Counted from the stretch's first letter, positions 1 to 7,402 are shown. The stretch is DNA of 23,237 nt from an uncultured Candidatus Melainabacteria bacterium (GCA_934692295.1 CAKUTL010000021.1:1-23237); one strand, 5' to 3'. Program-made: numbers and translations. Notes: a model not told the origin generated them from the letters alone.

Positions 1-65
1 GAGTTAAGACATCAGTTATAAGAATGATTGATTTCTTGAAAAATAATATTAAAATTATTGTATGA
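1..65 (+). CDS. 3' end of an upstream gene (partial)
   Basis: The frame starting at base 3 is open and ends in TGA at 63-65, giving about 20 C-terminal residues (VKTSVIRMIDFLKNNIKIIV). The stop overlaps the ATG of the next gene in an ATGA arrangement, which is typical of translationally coupled genes. The rest of the gene is outside the window, so nothing can be said about its function. Confidence 0.5.
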   Translation, partial: VKTSVIRMIDFLKNNIKIIV

Positions 66-709
66 AAAAGTTTTTAGCAGGTATATTTATCGTATTATTT
101 TCGGTGTTTTGCATTGCTCCAAATGTGAAGAGTGCAGAAAATCCTGCCGTATCTTATCCTGAAGATCTTGATACTCAAGATATTACAGAAGATGAATATA
201 CTGAAGATATTGATATTGAACAAATGTATCGAGATATGCCTGTTCCAACTTTTAAATATGTTCATGACATTGACCCTGGAGAGTATCAAGATACAATGCA
301 CTCAACTTGGTCGCCATATCCATTATTTAGACTTACTGCACCTTTGTTTTTCAAGTCTGTTGCAATTGAACCGGGGTATTATCTTTTAACTCCGAGAGAA
401 CACAGTGGGGCTTGGTATATGCTTTTTAAAGAAGCCGGAAAGGTAAAATATATCGTTCCTTGTTATAAAAAAGAAATGGTTCCGATGGATTTTTACAAAA
501 ATAATCTTCCGCAAATCAAGTTGACAAAAACTCAACTAATTAGAGAGAAAGCTCTAAAATTTGTTGGGAAGCATGTTAAAAGTTCTAAACGTGAACCAAT
601 TCCGGATACATATTTAGAAGCAACTGATTTGGATAATAATTTCATCTCAATTATTGTTTATTGGGGAAATTATAGATATTATTTTGTGTTAAGGTCAGTC
701 CAATTGTAG
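62..709 (+). CDS. Secreted protein of unknown function
   Basis: The 215-residue protein opens with a Sec signal peptide: MKK, a hydrophobic core (residues 4-19), then a likely cleavage after VKSA near residue 25. A very acidic stretch rich in Asp and Glu follows (about residues 34-56), then a more aromatic, mixed-charge region with many Tyr and Pro. No catalytic motif or known domain was recognised. It begins inside the stop codon of the previous gene (ATGA overlap at 62-65) and has no clear Shine-Dalgarno of its own, so it is probably translated by coupling. It probably acts outside the cytoplasmic membrane. An envelope role is inference from the signal peptide and from the exported prolyl isomerase downstream. 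Confidence 0.75.
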   Translation: MKKFLAGIFIVLFSVFCIAPNVKSAENPAVSYPEDLDTQDITEDEYTEDIDIEQMYRDMPVPTFKYVHDIDPGEYQDTMHSTWSPYPLFRLTAPLFFKSVAIEPGYYLLTPREHSGAWYMLFKEAGKVKYIVPCYKKEMVPMDFYKNNLPQIKLTKTQLIREKALKFVGKHVKSSKREPIPDTYLEATDLDNNFISIIVYWGNYRYYFVLRSVQL

Positions 710-764
710 TATTTATTTTTTGAATATATTATTATAGGATGGAATAAAAATTGTAGGAGGAAAA

Positions 765-1145
765 ATGAAAACTATTATAAAAATGTTTATGGCTTTAATG
801 GTTGTATTTGTGGGCTTGGCTTCTTTTGCAAGTTTTGGGGATTTTATTAATCCAAACTTGGATGTAACCGAAGTTCGAGCAAGTCATATTTTGGTCAAAA
901 CCAGACCTGAAGCGGTTAAAATTAGAAAAGAAATTGTGAATGGAGATATATCTTTTGAAGATGCCGCAGAAAAATATTCTCTTTGCCCATCATCTGCCAA
1001 TGGCGGTGATTTGGGATATTTCAAAAGAGGTCAGATGGTTCAACCGTTTTCAGATGTCGCTTTTGATTTAAAAGTTGGTCAAATTTCTGATCCCGTTGGA
1101 ACAAAATTCGGATGGCATTTGATAAAAGTTGTCGATAAACGATAA
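765..1145 (+). CDS. Exported parvulin-type peptidyl-prolyl isomerase
   Basis: The 126-residue protein has an N-terminal hydrophobic segment (residues 4-23) that reads as a signal peptide or anchor, followed by one parvulin (rotamase, PpiC/SurA/PrsA family) domain over residues 36-126. Family landmarks are present in order: ASHILVKT (39-46), the SFEDAAEKYS helix, GGDLGYFKRGQM (80-91) and the closing FGWHLIKV (115-122). Family members catalyse cis-trans isomerisation of prolyl bonds in exported proteins. This one lacks the long flanking chaperone domains of SurA or PrsA, so it is a minimal single-domain version. There is no lipobox cysteine. A strong AGGAGG sits 6 nt before the ATG, which fixes the start. 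It may share a transcript with the secreted protein 55 nt upstream. Confidence 0.88.
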   Translation: MKTIIKMFMALMVVFVGLASFASFGDFINPNLDVTEVRASHILVKTRPEAVKIRKEIVNGDISFEDAAEKYSLCPSSANGGDLGYFKRGQMVQPFSDVAFDLKVGQISDPVGTKFGWHLIKVVDKR

Positions 1146-1171
1146 AAATTTTTTTTTAATATAAAAACTCT

Positions 1172-1210
1172 AAAACCGATGATTTCAAAAGAAGTTATCG
1201 GTTTTGTTTT
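1172..1210 (+). terminator. Rho-independent terminator after the prolyl isomerase gene
   Basis: The arms AAAACCGAT (1172-1180) and ATCGGTTTT (1197-1205) are perfectly complementary over 9 bp and are followed by GTTTT. It separates the isomerase gene from dnaA. A second T-run before the stem (1148-1157) could serve a minus-strand transcript, but no gene is seen there. Confidence 0.7.
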
Positions 1211-1254
1211 AGGAACTTTTTATCATGGGTCTTTTTTTGAATTCTTGTTTATTG

Positions 1255-1260
1255 TAAAAT
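1255..1260 (+). promoter_or_regulatory. Candidate -10 box of dnaA, close to the start codon
   Basis: TAAAAT ends 6 nt before the dnaA ATG. No Shine-Dalgarno is visible in the preceding 25 nt, and the -35 region is only a T-run. If this is the -10 box, the mRNA would begin at or very near the ATG. Inferred by eye only; a longer transcript is not excluded. Confidence 0.35.
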
Positions 1261-1266
1261 CTTTTT

Positions 1267-2691
1267 ATGGATATTCAAGAAGTTAAGGATATTTGGGATA
1301 GGGTAAAAGAAGAGTTGGAGGCCAACCTTCCTGACCATATTTTTTGCACATGGATTACCCCTTTAGAAGCTGTGGATTATGAGAACAATACGCTTGTGCT
1401 ACTTTCTCCTCATCCGATGGCTGTTGATATTTTGAAGAAAAATTGGACAGATAAAATTAAAGAATCTGTTCGCAGTGTTTTGGGTGATGGTGCAACTTTT
1501 TCTTTAACTTATGATTCTGAATTTGCAGATAAATATATCAAAGCTCGTAAAAAAGAATTATCAAAAATTGTTGCAGGGCAAACAGAAGAAGAACGTAAAA
1601 CTGAAACTGCTAAAATGTCTTTGGCACAAATGCAATCAAGTGCGAATTTGAATTTGAATTTAAAGTTTGAAAATTTTGTAGTTGGTGAAAATTCAAAGTT
1701 TGCATATAACGCAGCATTTTCTGTTGCAAATAATCCGTCTAAAAAGTTTAATCCGTTGTTTATTTATGGCTCATCAGGTTTAGGCAAAACTCACCTTATG
1801 CAAGCAATTGGACATTACATAATTTTTAACAAACCTGATTTAAAAGTTAGATATGTCCGTATGGAAGAATATTTTAATGAATGGATGAAATGTTTCCAAC
1901 TAAATGATTTGCCTAACGGGAAGAAAAAACAGTTTCGTAATAATTCTTTGATGAGAAAATTCCACCAAAAATTCCAAAATATTGATGTTCTTTTGATGGA
2001 TGATATTCAGTTTATTGAGTCAAAAATGAAAACAATGGAAGATTTTTTCTCTACATTTGAAGCTTTATACACAAATAATAAACAGATTGTTATTGCATCA
2101 GATAGACTTCCAAAAGATATTCCTACCTTGGATAACAGACTTAGAACACGTTTTGAGATGGGGTTAGTTGTTGATATTGTTCCCCCTGATTATGAAACAA
2201 GATTTGAAATTGTAAAAGCATATGCTCAAGAGTTGGAAGTTGAAACAGATGATGATGTATTTGCTTATGTTGCCGAAAATTTTGTTAATAATGTTAGAGA
2301 ATTGAAAGGGGCATTTAATAAAATCAGTGCCTATGCTGAATTCTCTGGAACAGGTTTGACTTTGGATTTGGCGAAACGAGTTTTAAATTGTGAGGCAAAG
2401 AAAAAGGAAATAACTGTTTCTACAATTGCTCAAAAAGTTGCGGATTATTTTGATTTAACAGTAAAAGATTTGAAAAGTACTGCTCGTCAACAAAAAATAG
2501 CACATGCAAGACATATTGCAGTTTATTTGGCTAGAGAAGTTTTGCAAATGAGTTATGAAGCAATCGGTGAGTTTTTCTCTAAAAAACATACAACAATTAT
2601 GTATTCTTGCGATTTGGTCGCAGATAAACTCAAAACGGATGAAGATTTGAAAATTAGTATTGAAGAAATAAAGGCTTCTTTGAGGAATTAA
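1267..2691 (+). CDS. dnaA: Chromosomal replication initiator DnaA
   Basis: The 474-residue protein has full-length DnaA architecture. Domain I is residues 1-85 (W..V...L....F..WI.PL pattern), then a short linker, then the AAA+ domain III from about 134 with Walker A GSSGLGKT (168-175), Walker B VLLMDD (241-246) and the RLRTRF arginine-finger region (291-296). The domain IV helix-turn-helix lies at about 382-474. DnaA-ATP opens the origin and loads the helicase. Two oddities stand out. About 20 extra Lys/Asn-rich residues (roughly 207-230) lie between Walker A and Walker B. The DNA-recognition loop reads EFFSKKHTT where the family usually has xxFGGRDHTT, so it is one residue shorter and the Asp is replaced by Lys. 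dnaN is not adjacent, and ruvA follows after 3 nt. No consensus DnaA boxes were noticed upstream. Confidence 0.96.
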   Translation: MDIQEVKDIWDRVKEELEANLPDHIFCTWITPLEAVDYENNTLVLLSPHPMAVDILKKNWTDKIKESVRSVLGDGATFSLTYDSEFADKYIKARKKELSKIVAGQTEEERKTETAKMSLAQMQSSANLNLNLKFENFVVGENSKFAYNAAFSVANNPSKKFNPLFIYGSSGLGKTHLMQAIGHYIIFNKPDLKVRYVRMEEYFNEWMKCFQLNDLPNGKKKQFRNNSLMRKFHQKFQNIDVLLMDDIQFIESKMKTMEDFFSTFEALYTNNKQIVIASDRLPKDIPTLDNRLRTRFEMGLVVDIVPPDYETRFEIVKAYAQELEVETDDDVFAYVAENFVNNVRELKGAFNKISAYAEFSGTGLTLDLAKRVLNCEAKKKEITVSTIAQKVADYFDLTVKDLKSTARQQKIAHARHIAVYLAREVLQMSYEAIGEFFSKKHTTIMYSCDLVADKLKTDEDLKISIEEIKASLRN

Positions 2692-2694
2692 TTT

Positions 2695-3318
2695 ATGTAC
2701 GATTATATAAACGGAATTTTTACATATAAAATGTCTAATTCAAAAGGTAATTTTGCAACTGTTCAAACTCGTGGAGGAGTTGGATATTTGTTCGAAATTA
2801 TGGATAGAGATTTTGCAAAACTTCCGGAGGAAAATTCTGAATTAAAAATGTATGCGGTTTTAATTCATAGAGAAGATAAAATGAGCCTTTGCGGATTTTT
2901 GAAACGTGAAGATAGAGATATTTTCAATGTTTTGACTTCTGTTTCCGGTGTTGGTTCAAAAATGGCACTTACATTGCTTAATTCTTTTGAAGTTTCTGAC
3001 TTGGTTGGTTTTGTACTCGATGGGGATTACAAGGAACTGACACGAGCAAAGGGTGTTGGACCTAAATTGGCTCAGAAAATAATTTTAGAACTTAAAGACA
3101 AATTGAATTCTTATAGCAATATTGCATCTCCTAGAAATAAAGGTTCTGTCGGAGCTGTAAAATCTCAAAATTCAGAAGATGCTCAAATGGTTCTGTTGTC
3201 TTTGGGTTATGAAAAGGATGAAGTAAGTAACGCAATTTCTTCTGCATTAAAAACTGTTCTAGGTGATGCAACTGCAGAAGATATTTTGCGAGAAGCATTG
3301 AAAGTTCTTTCAATGTAA
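2695..3318 (+). CDS. ruvA: Holliday junction branch migration protein RuvA
   Basis: The 207-residue protein matches RuvA in length and layout: an N-terminal OB-fold (1-65), then two helix-hairpin-helix motifs, LTSVSGVGSKMALTLL (80-95) and LTRAKGVGPKLAQKII (115-130), then a linker and a small C-terminal domain (about 158-207) that in the family contacts RuvB. RuvA tetramers bind the four-way junction and hold two RuvB motors during recombination repair. The ATG lies 3 nt after the dnaA stop, and no independent Shine-Dalgarno fits in the gap, so translation is probably coupled to dnaA. ruvB and ruvC are not in the window. Pairing dnaA with ruvA in one unit is not the common arrangement. Confidence 0.95.
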   Translation: MYDYINGIFTYKMSNSKGNFATVQTRGGVGYLFEIMDRDFAKLPEENSELKMYAVLIHREDKMSLCGFLKREDRDIFNVLTSVSGVGSKMALTLLNSFEVSDLVGFVLDGDYKELTRAKGVGPKLAQKIILELKDKLNSYSNIASPRNKGSVGAVKSQNSEDAQMVLLSLGYEKDEVSNAISSALKTVLGDATAEDILREALKVLSM

Positions 3319-3338
3319 GTTTTATAGGAATAAATATT

Positions 3339-4505
3339 ATGATTTATGATAAAGAAGAACGAAAACCCCAGATATGGCTTTGTGGAGCTCATTTTATAAA
3401 TGATATTTATACCGGATTTTTAAATCCGATTATGCCGTTCATTGCTGAGCAGGTTAAAATTTCTATGCCTGTTGCAACAATTATTTTAAGCTGTTCTCAT
3501 ATTTTTTCATCTTTGTTACAACCGTATTTCGGATTCTTTGCAGATAAAATGAGAAAAAGAGCAATGATATTTTGGGGATTAATTTCAACTGCTGTATTTA
3601 TTTCTTTTGCTCCAGGCATGAAAAGTATTCCGTTGCTTATTTTGTTTATTATTTTGGGTAGTTTGGGTTCAAGTCTTTATCATCCTCAATCTTTGGGGTT
3701 GGTTTCGAAATTTACAACATCTAATTCTGCAAAAAATATGGGAATATTTATTGCGATGGGAACTCTTGGTTTTTCATTAGGGCCATTGTTGTCTGCGTTC
3801 ACTGCACAATATTTTGGATTGGATAAAATGCATATTCTTGCGATTTTAGGTGTTGCATGGGCAGTTTTAATGTTTGCAATGGTTCCTAAATTTTCGGATG
3901 AAAAATCAATCAAGGTTGATATAAATTTAAAACAAGCATTTTCAGATATTTTGACTAACAAAAAGTTAAATATTTTAAATGTAATTGCAATTTTGAAATC
4001 TTTAATGACAACATCATGCTCAATCTTGTTACCTTTCTTGTGGAAAGCTGAAGGGTATTCAAAATTCCAAATAGGTGCAGCGTTGTTTGCATTTTTGTTT
4101 CTTGGAGGAATTGCATCCTTACTTAGTCCAAAATTTGAACGCAAAATTGGGACTGCAAATGTATTTTATTTTTCAATGATTACAACTTGTCCTTTGATGT
4201 TGTTGTTTATGTTGACATACAAAACTATGCCAATGGTGTCATTTGCAATATTTGCAGTGATAGGTTTTGTTACAATGTTTGCAACTCCGGTTACGATGAG
4301 CATGGCTCAAAAAGTTTTGCCGCAGTATAAAAGTATTATTGGTGGATTTATAAACGGATTTTCTTGGGGCGTTGTTGCAATTGTTATGTCTATCGTTGGT
4401 TACGTCGCTCAAGCAACAAGTATTGTTCCTGTTTTGATGATAATTTCTATTATTCCGGCTGTTTCATCAAGACTGGTAAAATATCTATTTATAGAACAAG
4501 AATAA
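3339..4505 (+). CDS. MFS transporter, fosmidomycin-resistance (Fsr)-like
   Basis: This 388-residue polytopic membrane protein shows about twelve hydrophobic segments. The opening GAHFINDIYTGFLNPIMPF (16-34) and the LGSLGSSLYHPQSLG stretch (106-120) resemble the Fsr branch of the major facilitator superfamily, which often carries H-FIND-Y and G-FHP-G motifs. The loop 2-3 MFS signature appears as GFFADKMRKR (65-74). Fsr-type proteins are proton-driven exporters of drugs or metabolites; the substrate here cannot be told. It starts 20 nt after ruvA with a modest AGGA Shine-Dalgarno and is probably the last gene of the dnaA-ruvA unit. It ends convergent to a minus-strand gene 32 nt away. Confidence 0.85.
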   Translation: MIYDKEERKPQIWLCGAHFINDIYTGFLNPIMPFIAEQVKISMPVATIILSCSHIFSSLLQPYFGFFADKMRKRAMIFWGLISTAVFISFAPGMKSIPLLILFIILGSLGSSLYHPQSLGLVSKFTTSNSAKNMGIFIAMGTLGFSLGPLLSAFTAQYFGLDKMHILAILGVAWAVLMFAMVPKFSDEKSIKVDINLKQAFSDILTNKKLNILNVIAILKSLMTTSCSILLPFLWKAEGYSKFQIGAALFAFLFLGGIASLLSPKFERKIGTANVFYFSMITTCPLMLLFMLTYKTMPMVSFAIFAVIGFVTMFATPVTMSMAQKVLPQYKSIIGGFINGFSWGVVAIVMSIVGYVAQATSIVPVLMIISIIPAVSSRLVKYLFIEQE

Positions 4506-4537
4506 GTTTATAATTAAAAATCAAAAATAAAAAAGAA

Positions 4538-4786
4538 TTAAGAAACAACGTCTAAATGTTTTTGACTTTTAGTAGTATCTGGTTTTGGAGTAATAAGGGT
4601 TTTAAAAGTTTTGGATAACTTCTTTAAAAAACTTTCATTGTTTGAAGAAGCTACGTTCTCTTTATAGTTACCAAAAAATTCGTTAGGAGAAGCAGAAGAT
4701 CTAGACTGTGATTTGGTACTATTATTCTCTACCCCATATAAATTATTAGAATTCGCATCGAAATATCCAATTCCGGAAACTAACAT
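4538..4786 (-). CDS. Small Ser/Asn-rich protein of unknown function
   Basis: The 82-residue polar protein is rich in Ser, Asn and Lys, with no membrane helix and no recognised domain. A basic segment (about residues 53-68, SFLKKLSKTFKTLITPK) could form an amphipathic helix. Its start, GIGYFDANSNN, is loosely like the N-termini of the lineage-type proteins elsewhere in the window. On the minus strand the ATG is preceded by GGGGTTAGG, and a promoter-like pair lies further upstream, which supports a real gene. The codon use is ordinary for the region. It is convergent with the MFS gene and divergent from tRNA-Met. Because it is short and unrecognised, a spurious ORF remains possible. Confidence 0.5.
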   Translation of the reverse strand: MLVSGIGYFDANSNNLYGVENNSTKSQSRSSASPNEFFGNYKENVASSNNESFLKKLSKTFKTLITPKPDTTKSQKHLDVVS

Positions 4787-4820
4787 TTACCTAACCCCAG
4801 TTTTTCTGTATCGCTCAACA

Positions 4821-4849
4821 ATTTTATAACAAAATTTTTAATATTGCAA
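4821..4849 (-). promoter_or_regulatory. Candidate promoter of the small minus-strand protein
   Basis: Read on the minus strand, TTGCAA (complement of 4844-4849) and TAAAAT (complement of 4821-4826) are separated by 17 nt. This is suitable sigma-70 spacing, about 35 nt from the ATG at 4786. The region is very AT-rich, so chance matches are likely. Confidence 0.35.
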
Positions 4850-4895
4850 GGGTAATTTATAATTTTTTCTAAAAAAATCTTGTTAAAATTTTTAC

Positions 4896-4924
4896 TTGAA
4901 AAAAAAATATTTTCGTGTAAGAAT
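4896..4924 (+). promoter_or_regulatory. Candidate promoter of tRNA-Met
   Basis: TTGAAA (4896-4901), a 17-nt spacer, then AAGAAT (4919-4924) preceded by a TG dinucleotide in extended -10 position. Transcription would start about 33 nt before the mature tRNA. Confidence 0.45.
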
Positions 4925-4964
4925 AGTTACATACGGTTTAGCGGTTGCGAAAATCGTTAGGTAT

Positions 4965-5038
4965 GGCAAGGTAGCTCAGCTGGCTAGAGCGTTCGGCTCA
5001 TACCCGAGAGGTCGAGAGTTCGAGTCTCTCCCTTGCTA
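4965..5038 (+). tRNA. tRNA-Met (anticodon CAT), elongator type
   Basis: The 74-nt sequence folds as a full cloverleaf. The acceptor is GGCAAGG with CCTTGCT (one G-U at 1-72), then T8-A9, a D-stem GCTC/GAGC, an anticodon stem TTCGG/CCGAG around the loop CTCATAC, a 5-nt variable loop and a T-stem GAGAG/CTCTC around TTCGAGT. The discriminator is A73 and CCA is not encoded. The anticodon stem lacks the three G-C pairs of initiator tRNA and position 1-72 is paired, so elongator Met is preferred. A CAT anticodon can also mark lysidine-modified tRNA-Ile, which is less likely given the overall match to Met sequences. Confidence 0.95.
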
Positions 5039-5040
5039 AT

Positions 5041-5070
5041 AAAAAAGAGGGTTTTAAGACCCTCTTTTTT
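5041..5070 (+). terminator. Rho-independent terminator of tRNA-Met
   Basis: A perfect 12-bp inverted repeat, AAAAAAGAGGGT (5041-5052) against ACCCTCTTTTTT (5059-5070), encloses a 6-nt loop. It starts 2 nt after the tRNA and ends in six T. Its symmetry would also let it work on the minus strand. Confidence 0.9.
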
Positions 5071-5143
5071 AATGCGTAATTCTGTGGGTAATTGCAACTT
5101 AATTTTAAAGCATTAATATGTTTAATCTTGCGAAATTTTTCAT

Positions 5144-5151
5144 GCTATATT
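5144..5151 (+). promoter_or_regulatory. Candidate extended -10 box of tyrA
   Basis: TGC followed by TATATT (5146-5151) resembles an extended -10 element. It would give a leader of about 17 nt that begins just before the AGGAGAGG ribosome site at 5161. No convincing -35 box is seen. Confidence 0.35.
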
Positions 5152-5174
5152 AACTAGAAAAGGAGAGGTTTAGG

Positions 5175-5927
5175 ATGAAGATTGGTATTATTGGTTTAGG
5201 TTTAATTGGCGGATCTATTTATAGAGATTTAATTAAACTCAATTATGATGTTGTTGCGGTTTCGCAATCTCAAAATGGTAATGGAATTTATAAAGATTAT
5301 TCTGTTTTGAAAACTTGTGATATCGTTTTTGTTTGTTCTCCAATGAATAGAACTCTTCAAATTTTAGATGAGTTAGAAAATATTTTATTATCCGATACAA
5401 TTGTTACGGATGTTTGTTCGCTTAAACAATTTGTTTCCATAAAAAAACGTCCTTATAAATTTATTCCATCTCATCCTATGGCAGGAACGGAGCATCAAGG
5501 GTTTGAAAACTCTATGGAGGGTTTATTCAAAGGCAAAAAATGGGTTGTTACGCCCGTTTGGGGAAATGAGGGAACATTACTTGAAATAATTGAACAATTG
5601 GGGGCAACTCCTGTTATTACAACTCCTGAAAAACATGATGAAGCTGTTGCTTTAATTTCGCATATGCCGATGTTGATTGCCCAAGCGATTTTTAAAACTG
5701 CGAGTGAAAATGAATTGGCTCTGGAGATTGCTTCTTCCGGATTTAGAGATATGACAAGATTAGCGATGTCTAATGTTGAGATGGCAAATGATATGATTCA
5801 AATGAATTCTGAAAATATACAAACAAGTATTTTGAAATTATACAAATCAATTGGCGACTTAACTAACTCGGATTATCTTTCTCAGATAAAAGAGATTAAA
5901 TTAAATCGCCAATCGATGTTTTTATAA
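5175..5927 (+). CDS. tyrA: Prephenate/arogenate dehydrogenase
   Basis: This enzyme of tyrosine synthesis oxidatively decarboxylates prephenate or arogenate using NAD(P). The 250-residue protein has an N-terminal Rossmann nucleotide site GLGLIGGS (7-14), DVCSLK (79-84), the substrate motif SHPMAGTEHQGFE (99-111) with the conserved His, ISHMP (161-165) and SSGFRDMTRLA (187-197). It has no chorismate mutase fusion and no ACT domain. It is slightly shorter than typical monofunctional TyrA, most like compact cyanobacterial arogenate dehydrogenases; which substrate it prefers cannot be read from the sequence. AGGAGAGG lies about 8 nt before the ATG. It is a single-gene unit, far from the DAHP synthase of the same pathway (13063-14112). 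Confidence 0.92.
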   Translation: MKIGIIGLGLIGGSIYRDLIKLNYDVVAVSQSQNGNGIYKDYSVLKTCDIVFVCSPMNRTLQILDELENILLSDTIVTDVCSLKQFVSIKKRPYKFIPSHPMAGTEHQGFENSMEGLFKGKKWVVTPVWGNEGTLLEIIEQLGATPVITTPEKHDEAVALISHMPMLIAQAIFKTASENELALEIASSGFRDMTRLAMSNVEMANDMIQMNSENIQTSILKLYKSIGDLTNSDYLSQIKEIKLNRQSMFL

Positions 5928-5961
5928 GTTTTAGGAAAATTTCTATGTCGTTGTTTAGGGT

Positions 5962-7350
5962 TTAGAAGCCCATATCTAGCACATCATCGAAGCCTGTTGG
6001 GTGTGAGAATATATCATCTACTCCTGAGGAATGAGTTAATATATCATCTACTCCAGAATGTAACGGGTCAAAAATATTATTTGATGGATTATGTGCTAAA
6101 ATATCATCGCACGCTGCAGATTGAAGTATTAAATCATCAAAGTCTTGTTCGTGTCTTCTTTTTAATGCTGCATCTATTTCCTTTTTTTGTTTTTCAATCA
6201 TTTCGTCCACTTCTTGCAATCTTTGTTGTCTGATTCTTGTAGCATCGGCTTCGCTTTGTGCAATCATTTCATCTAATGCTCTGTTTTCGTTTGCAGCTGC
6301 TTGAGTTGGAGCTTTTGTTTTCGGTAATTTTTCAGCAACTGTTTCACCTTGCTTTCTAGCTAAGATTTCTTCTGCTGTTGGCACATTTGATTGTGTATAT
6401 TCTTGCCAAGCTGCATTCATTTCTTGTTGCTTTTTAACAGAAGGTTTTTTAGGTGCAACAGTTTCTGTTGCAGGAGCTGGAGCAGCTGGTGTTGCCGGAG
6501 CTTTAGGAGCCTTTGGAGTTGATGCTGGTGTCAATTTTGATAAATCAATACCGTGTTTGTGTTCATATTTTGCGATGTTCAATTTTTTTGTAATTGCTCT
6601 GCCGTCAGGTGTTTGAATCTTAACGATTTTACCATCTTTAAGAGTTAATTTAGCACCGTTGCATTCAAATAAGCCGTTCAAACTTGTGTTAACTTCTGAC
6701 ATTCCTTGTCTTGCAGTTTCTAATGCACCTTTACTTTCAGCAGATGCCAAGTTTTGAATTTGATGTGCTTCACTTGTTGCTTGAGCGGCTGTTGAATTAT
6801 TTAATGCAATAGCTGCTTTTTGTTCTGCATTTGGAGCTACATATCTGATTGATTCATTGTATGCTGCCTGTTGAGCTTTTGTTGGGGTGTCTTTAATTGC
6901 TTGTTCTACAGCTTTTCTTGCACTTGAATTTGCTGTGCTAGTTTCAAGTTTTCCAACAACTTCTGCTGCCGGTTTTGCAGGTGTGTTTACTTTGATTTTA
7001 GTCCCAGGAGCAATGTAATCTTTCCCTGGTTTAAATTCAATTGCTTTTCTTCCTGCTGTTTCTGCGGTTTTAGCACCTTCTCCTGCAACTTTACTTCCTT
7101 TGTTGAAGAATCCTTTAATTTTGTTCCAAATGCCTTTGCCGTGTTTTTTAAGGAATACGGCAGTACCAACTAATGCGGCAACTGTAACGACTGTTTTTAA
7201 TACAGTATGTTTTTTCTTCTTTTCAGGTTGCTCTTGCGGCATAATAAACCCTGCTTCAAAATCTTCTGTTCCATGGTAGGGTTTTGCCGTAAAAGAGGTT
7301 GATTGTGGTTGGTAATTATAACCAACTGCACCTAAACTCGAAATTGACAT
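5962..7350 (-). CDS. Membrane-anchored lineage-type protein with C-terminal DDI repeats
   Basis: The 462-residue protein is of unknown function. From N to C it has a lineage-type motif YNYQPQSTSFTAKP (11-24), a linker, KKKKH (44-48), one membrane helix (about 50-67), a basic stretch (KKHGKGIWNKIKGFF), a long Ala/Thr/Lys-rich region, a Pro/Ala linker (TPKAPKAPATPAAPAP), and a charged, probably coiled-coil helix. The last residues carry near-repeats of ten: GVDDILTHSS, GVDDIFSHPT, GFDDVLDMGF, with an earlier ACDDILAHNP. I chose ATG at 7350 rather than the in-frame GTG at 7368, because GGAAAGGAAAAG lies just before the ATG and would otherwise fall inside the coding region. Its upstream element (7380-7402) matches that of the gene at 19435. 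Topology (cytoplasmic or outside C-part) is unknown. Confidence 0.8.
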   Translation of the reverse strand: MSISSLGAVGYNYQPQSTSFTAKPYHGTEDFEAGFIMPQEQPEKKKKHTVLKTVVTVAALVGTAVFLKKHGKGIWNKIKGFFNKGSKVAGEGAKTAETAGRKAIEFKPGKDYIAPGTKIKVNTPAKPAAEVVGKLETSTANSSARKAVEQAIKDTPTKAQQAAYNESIRYVAPNAEQKAAIALNNSTAAQATSEAHQIQNLASAESKGALETARQGMSEVNTSLNGLFECNGAKLTLKDGKIVKIQTPDGRAITKKLNIAKYEHKHGIDLSKLTPASTPKAPKAPATPAAPAPATETVAPKKPSVKKQQEMNAAWQEYTQSNVPTAEEILARKQGETVAEKLPKTKAPTQAAANENRALDEMIAQSEADATRIRQQRLQEVDEMIEKQKKEIDAALKRRHEQDFDDLILQSAACDDILAHNPSNNIFDPLHSGVDDILTHSSGVDDIFSHPTGFDDVLDMGF

Positions 7351-7379
7351 AGTACTTTTCCTTTCCACTTTCTATATAG

Positions 7380-7402
7380 TTTTCCACCTATGTATTTATA
7401 AA
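7380..7402 (-). promoter_or_regulatory. 23-nt upstream element shared with the gene at 19435
   Basis: On the minus strand this reads TTTATAAA then TACATAGGTGGAAAA. Compared with 19400-19422 (+), 22 of 23 positions are identical. TATAAA sits where a -10 box would be, with transcription starting near the ATAGG, about 30-40 nt before the ATG at 7350. No -35 box is evident at either copy. The AGGTGG resembles a ribosome site but lies too far from the start codon here. Confidence 0.6.

Noticed and set aside
1146..1266. Replication origin just upstream of dnaA
   Set aside because: Only about 120 nt, occupied mainly by a terminator, and no TTATNCACA-type boxes were seen.
3686..4144. Minus-strand ORF of 152 residues inside the MFS gene
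   Set aside because: It is antisense to a clearly conserved transporter and its sequence resembles no family; a by-product of codon bias.
4965..5038. Initiator tRNA-fMet
   Set aside because: The 1-72 position is paired (G-U) and the anticodon stem lacks the three consecutive G-C pairs of initiators.
7351..7368. GTG start adding six residues to the minus-strand 462-residue protein
   Set aside because: The extra codons are the GGAAAGGAAAAG ribosome site of the ATG at 7350.
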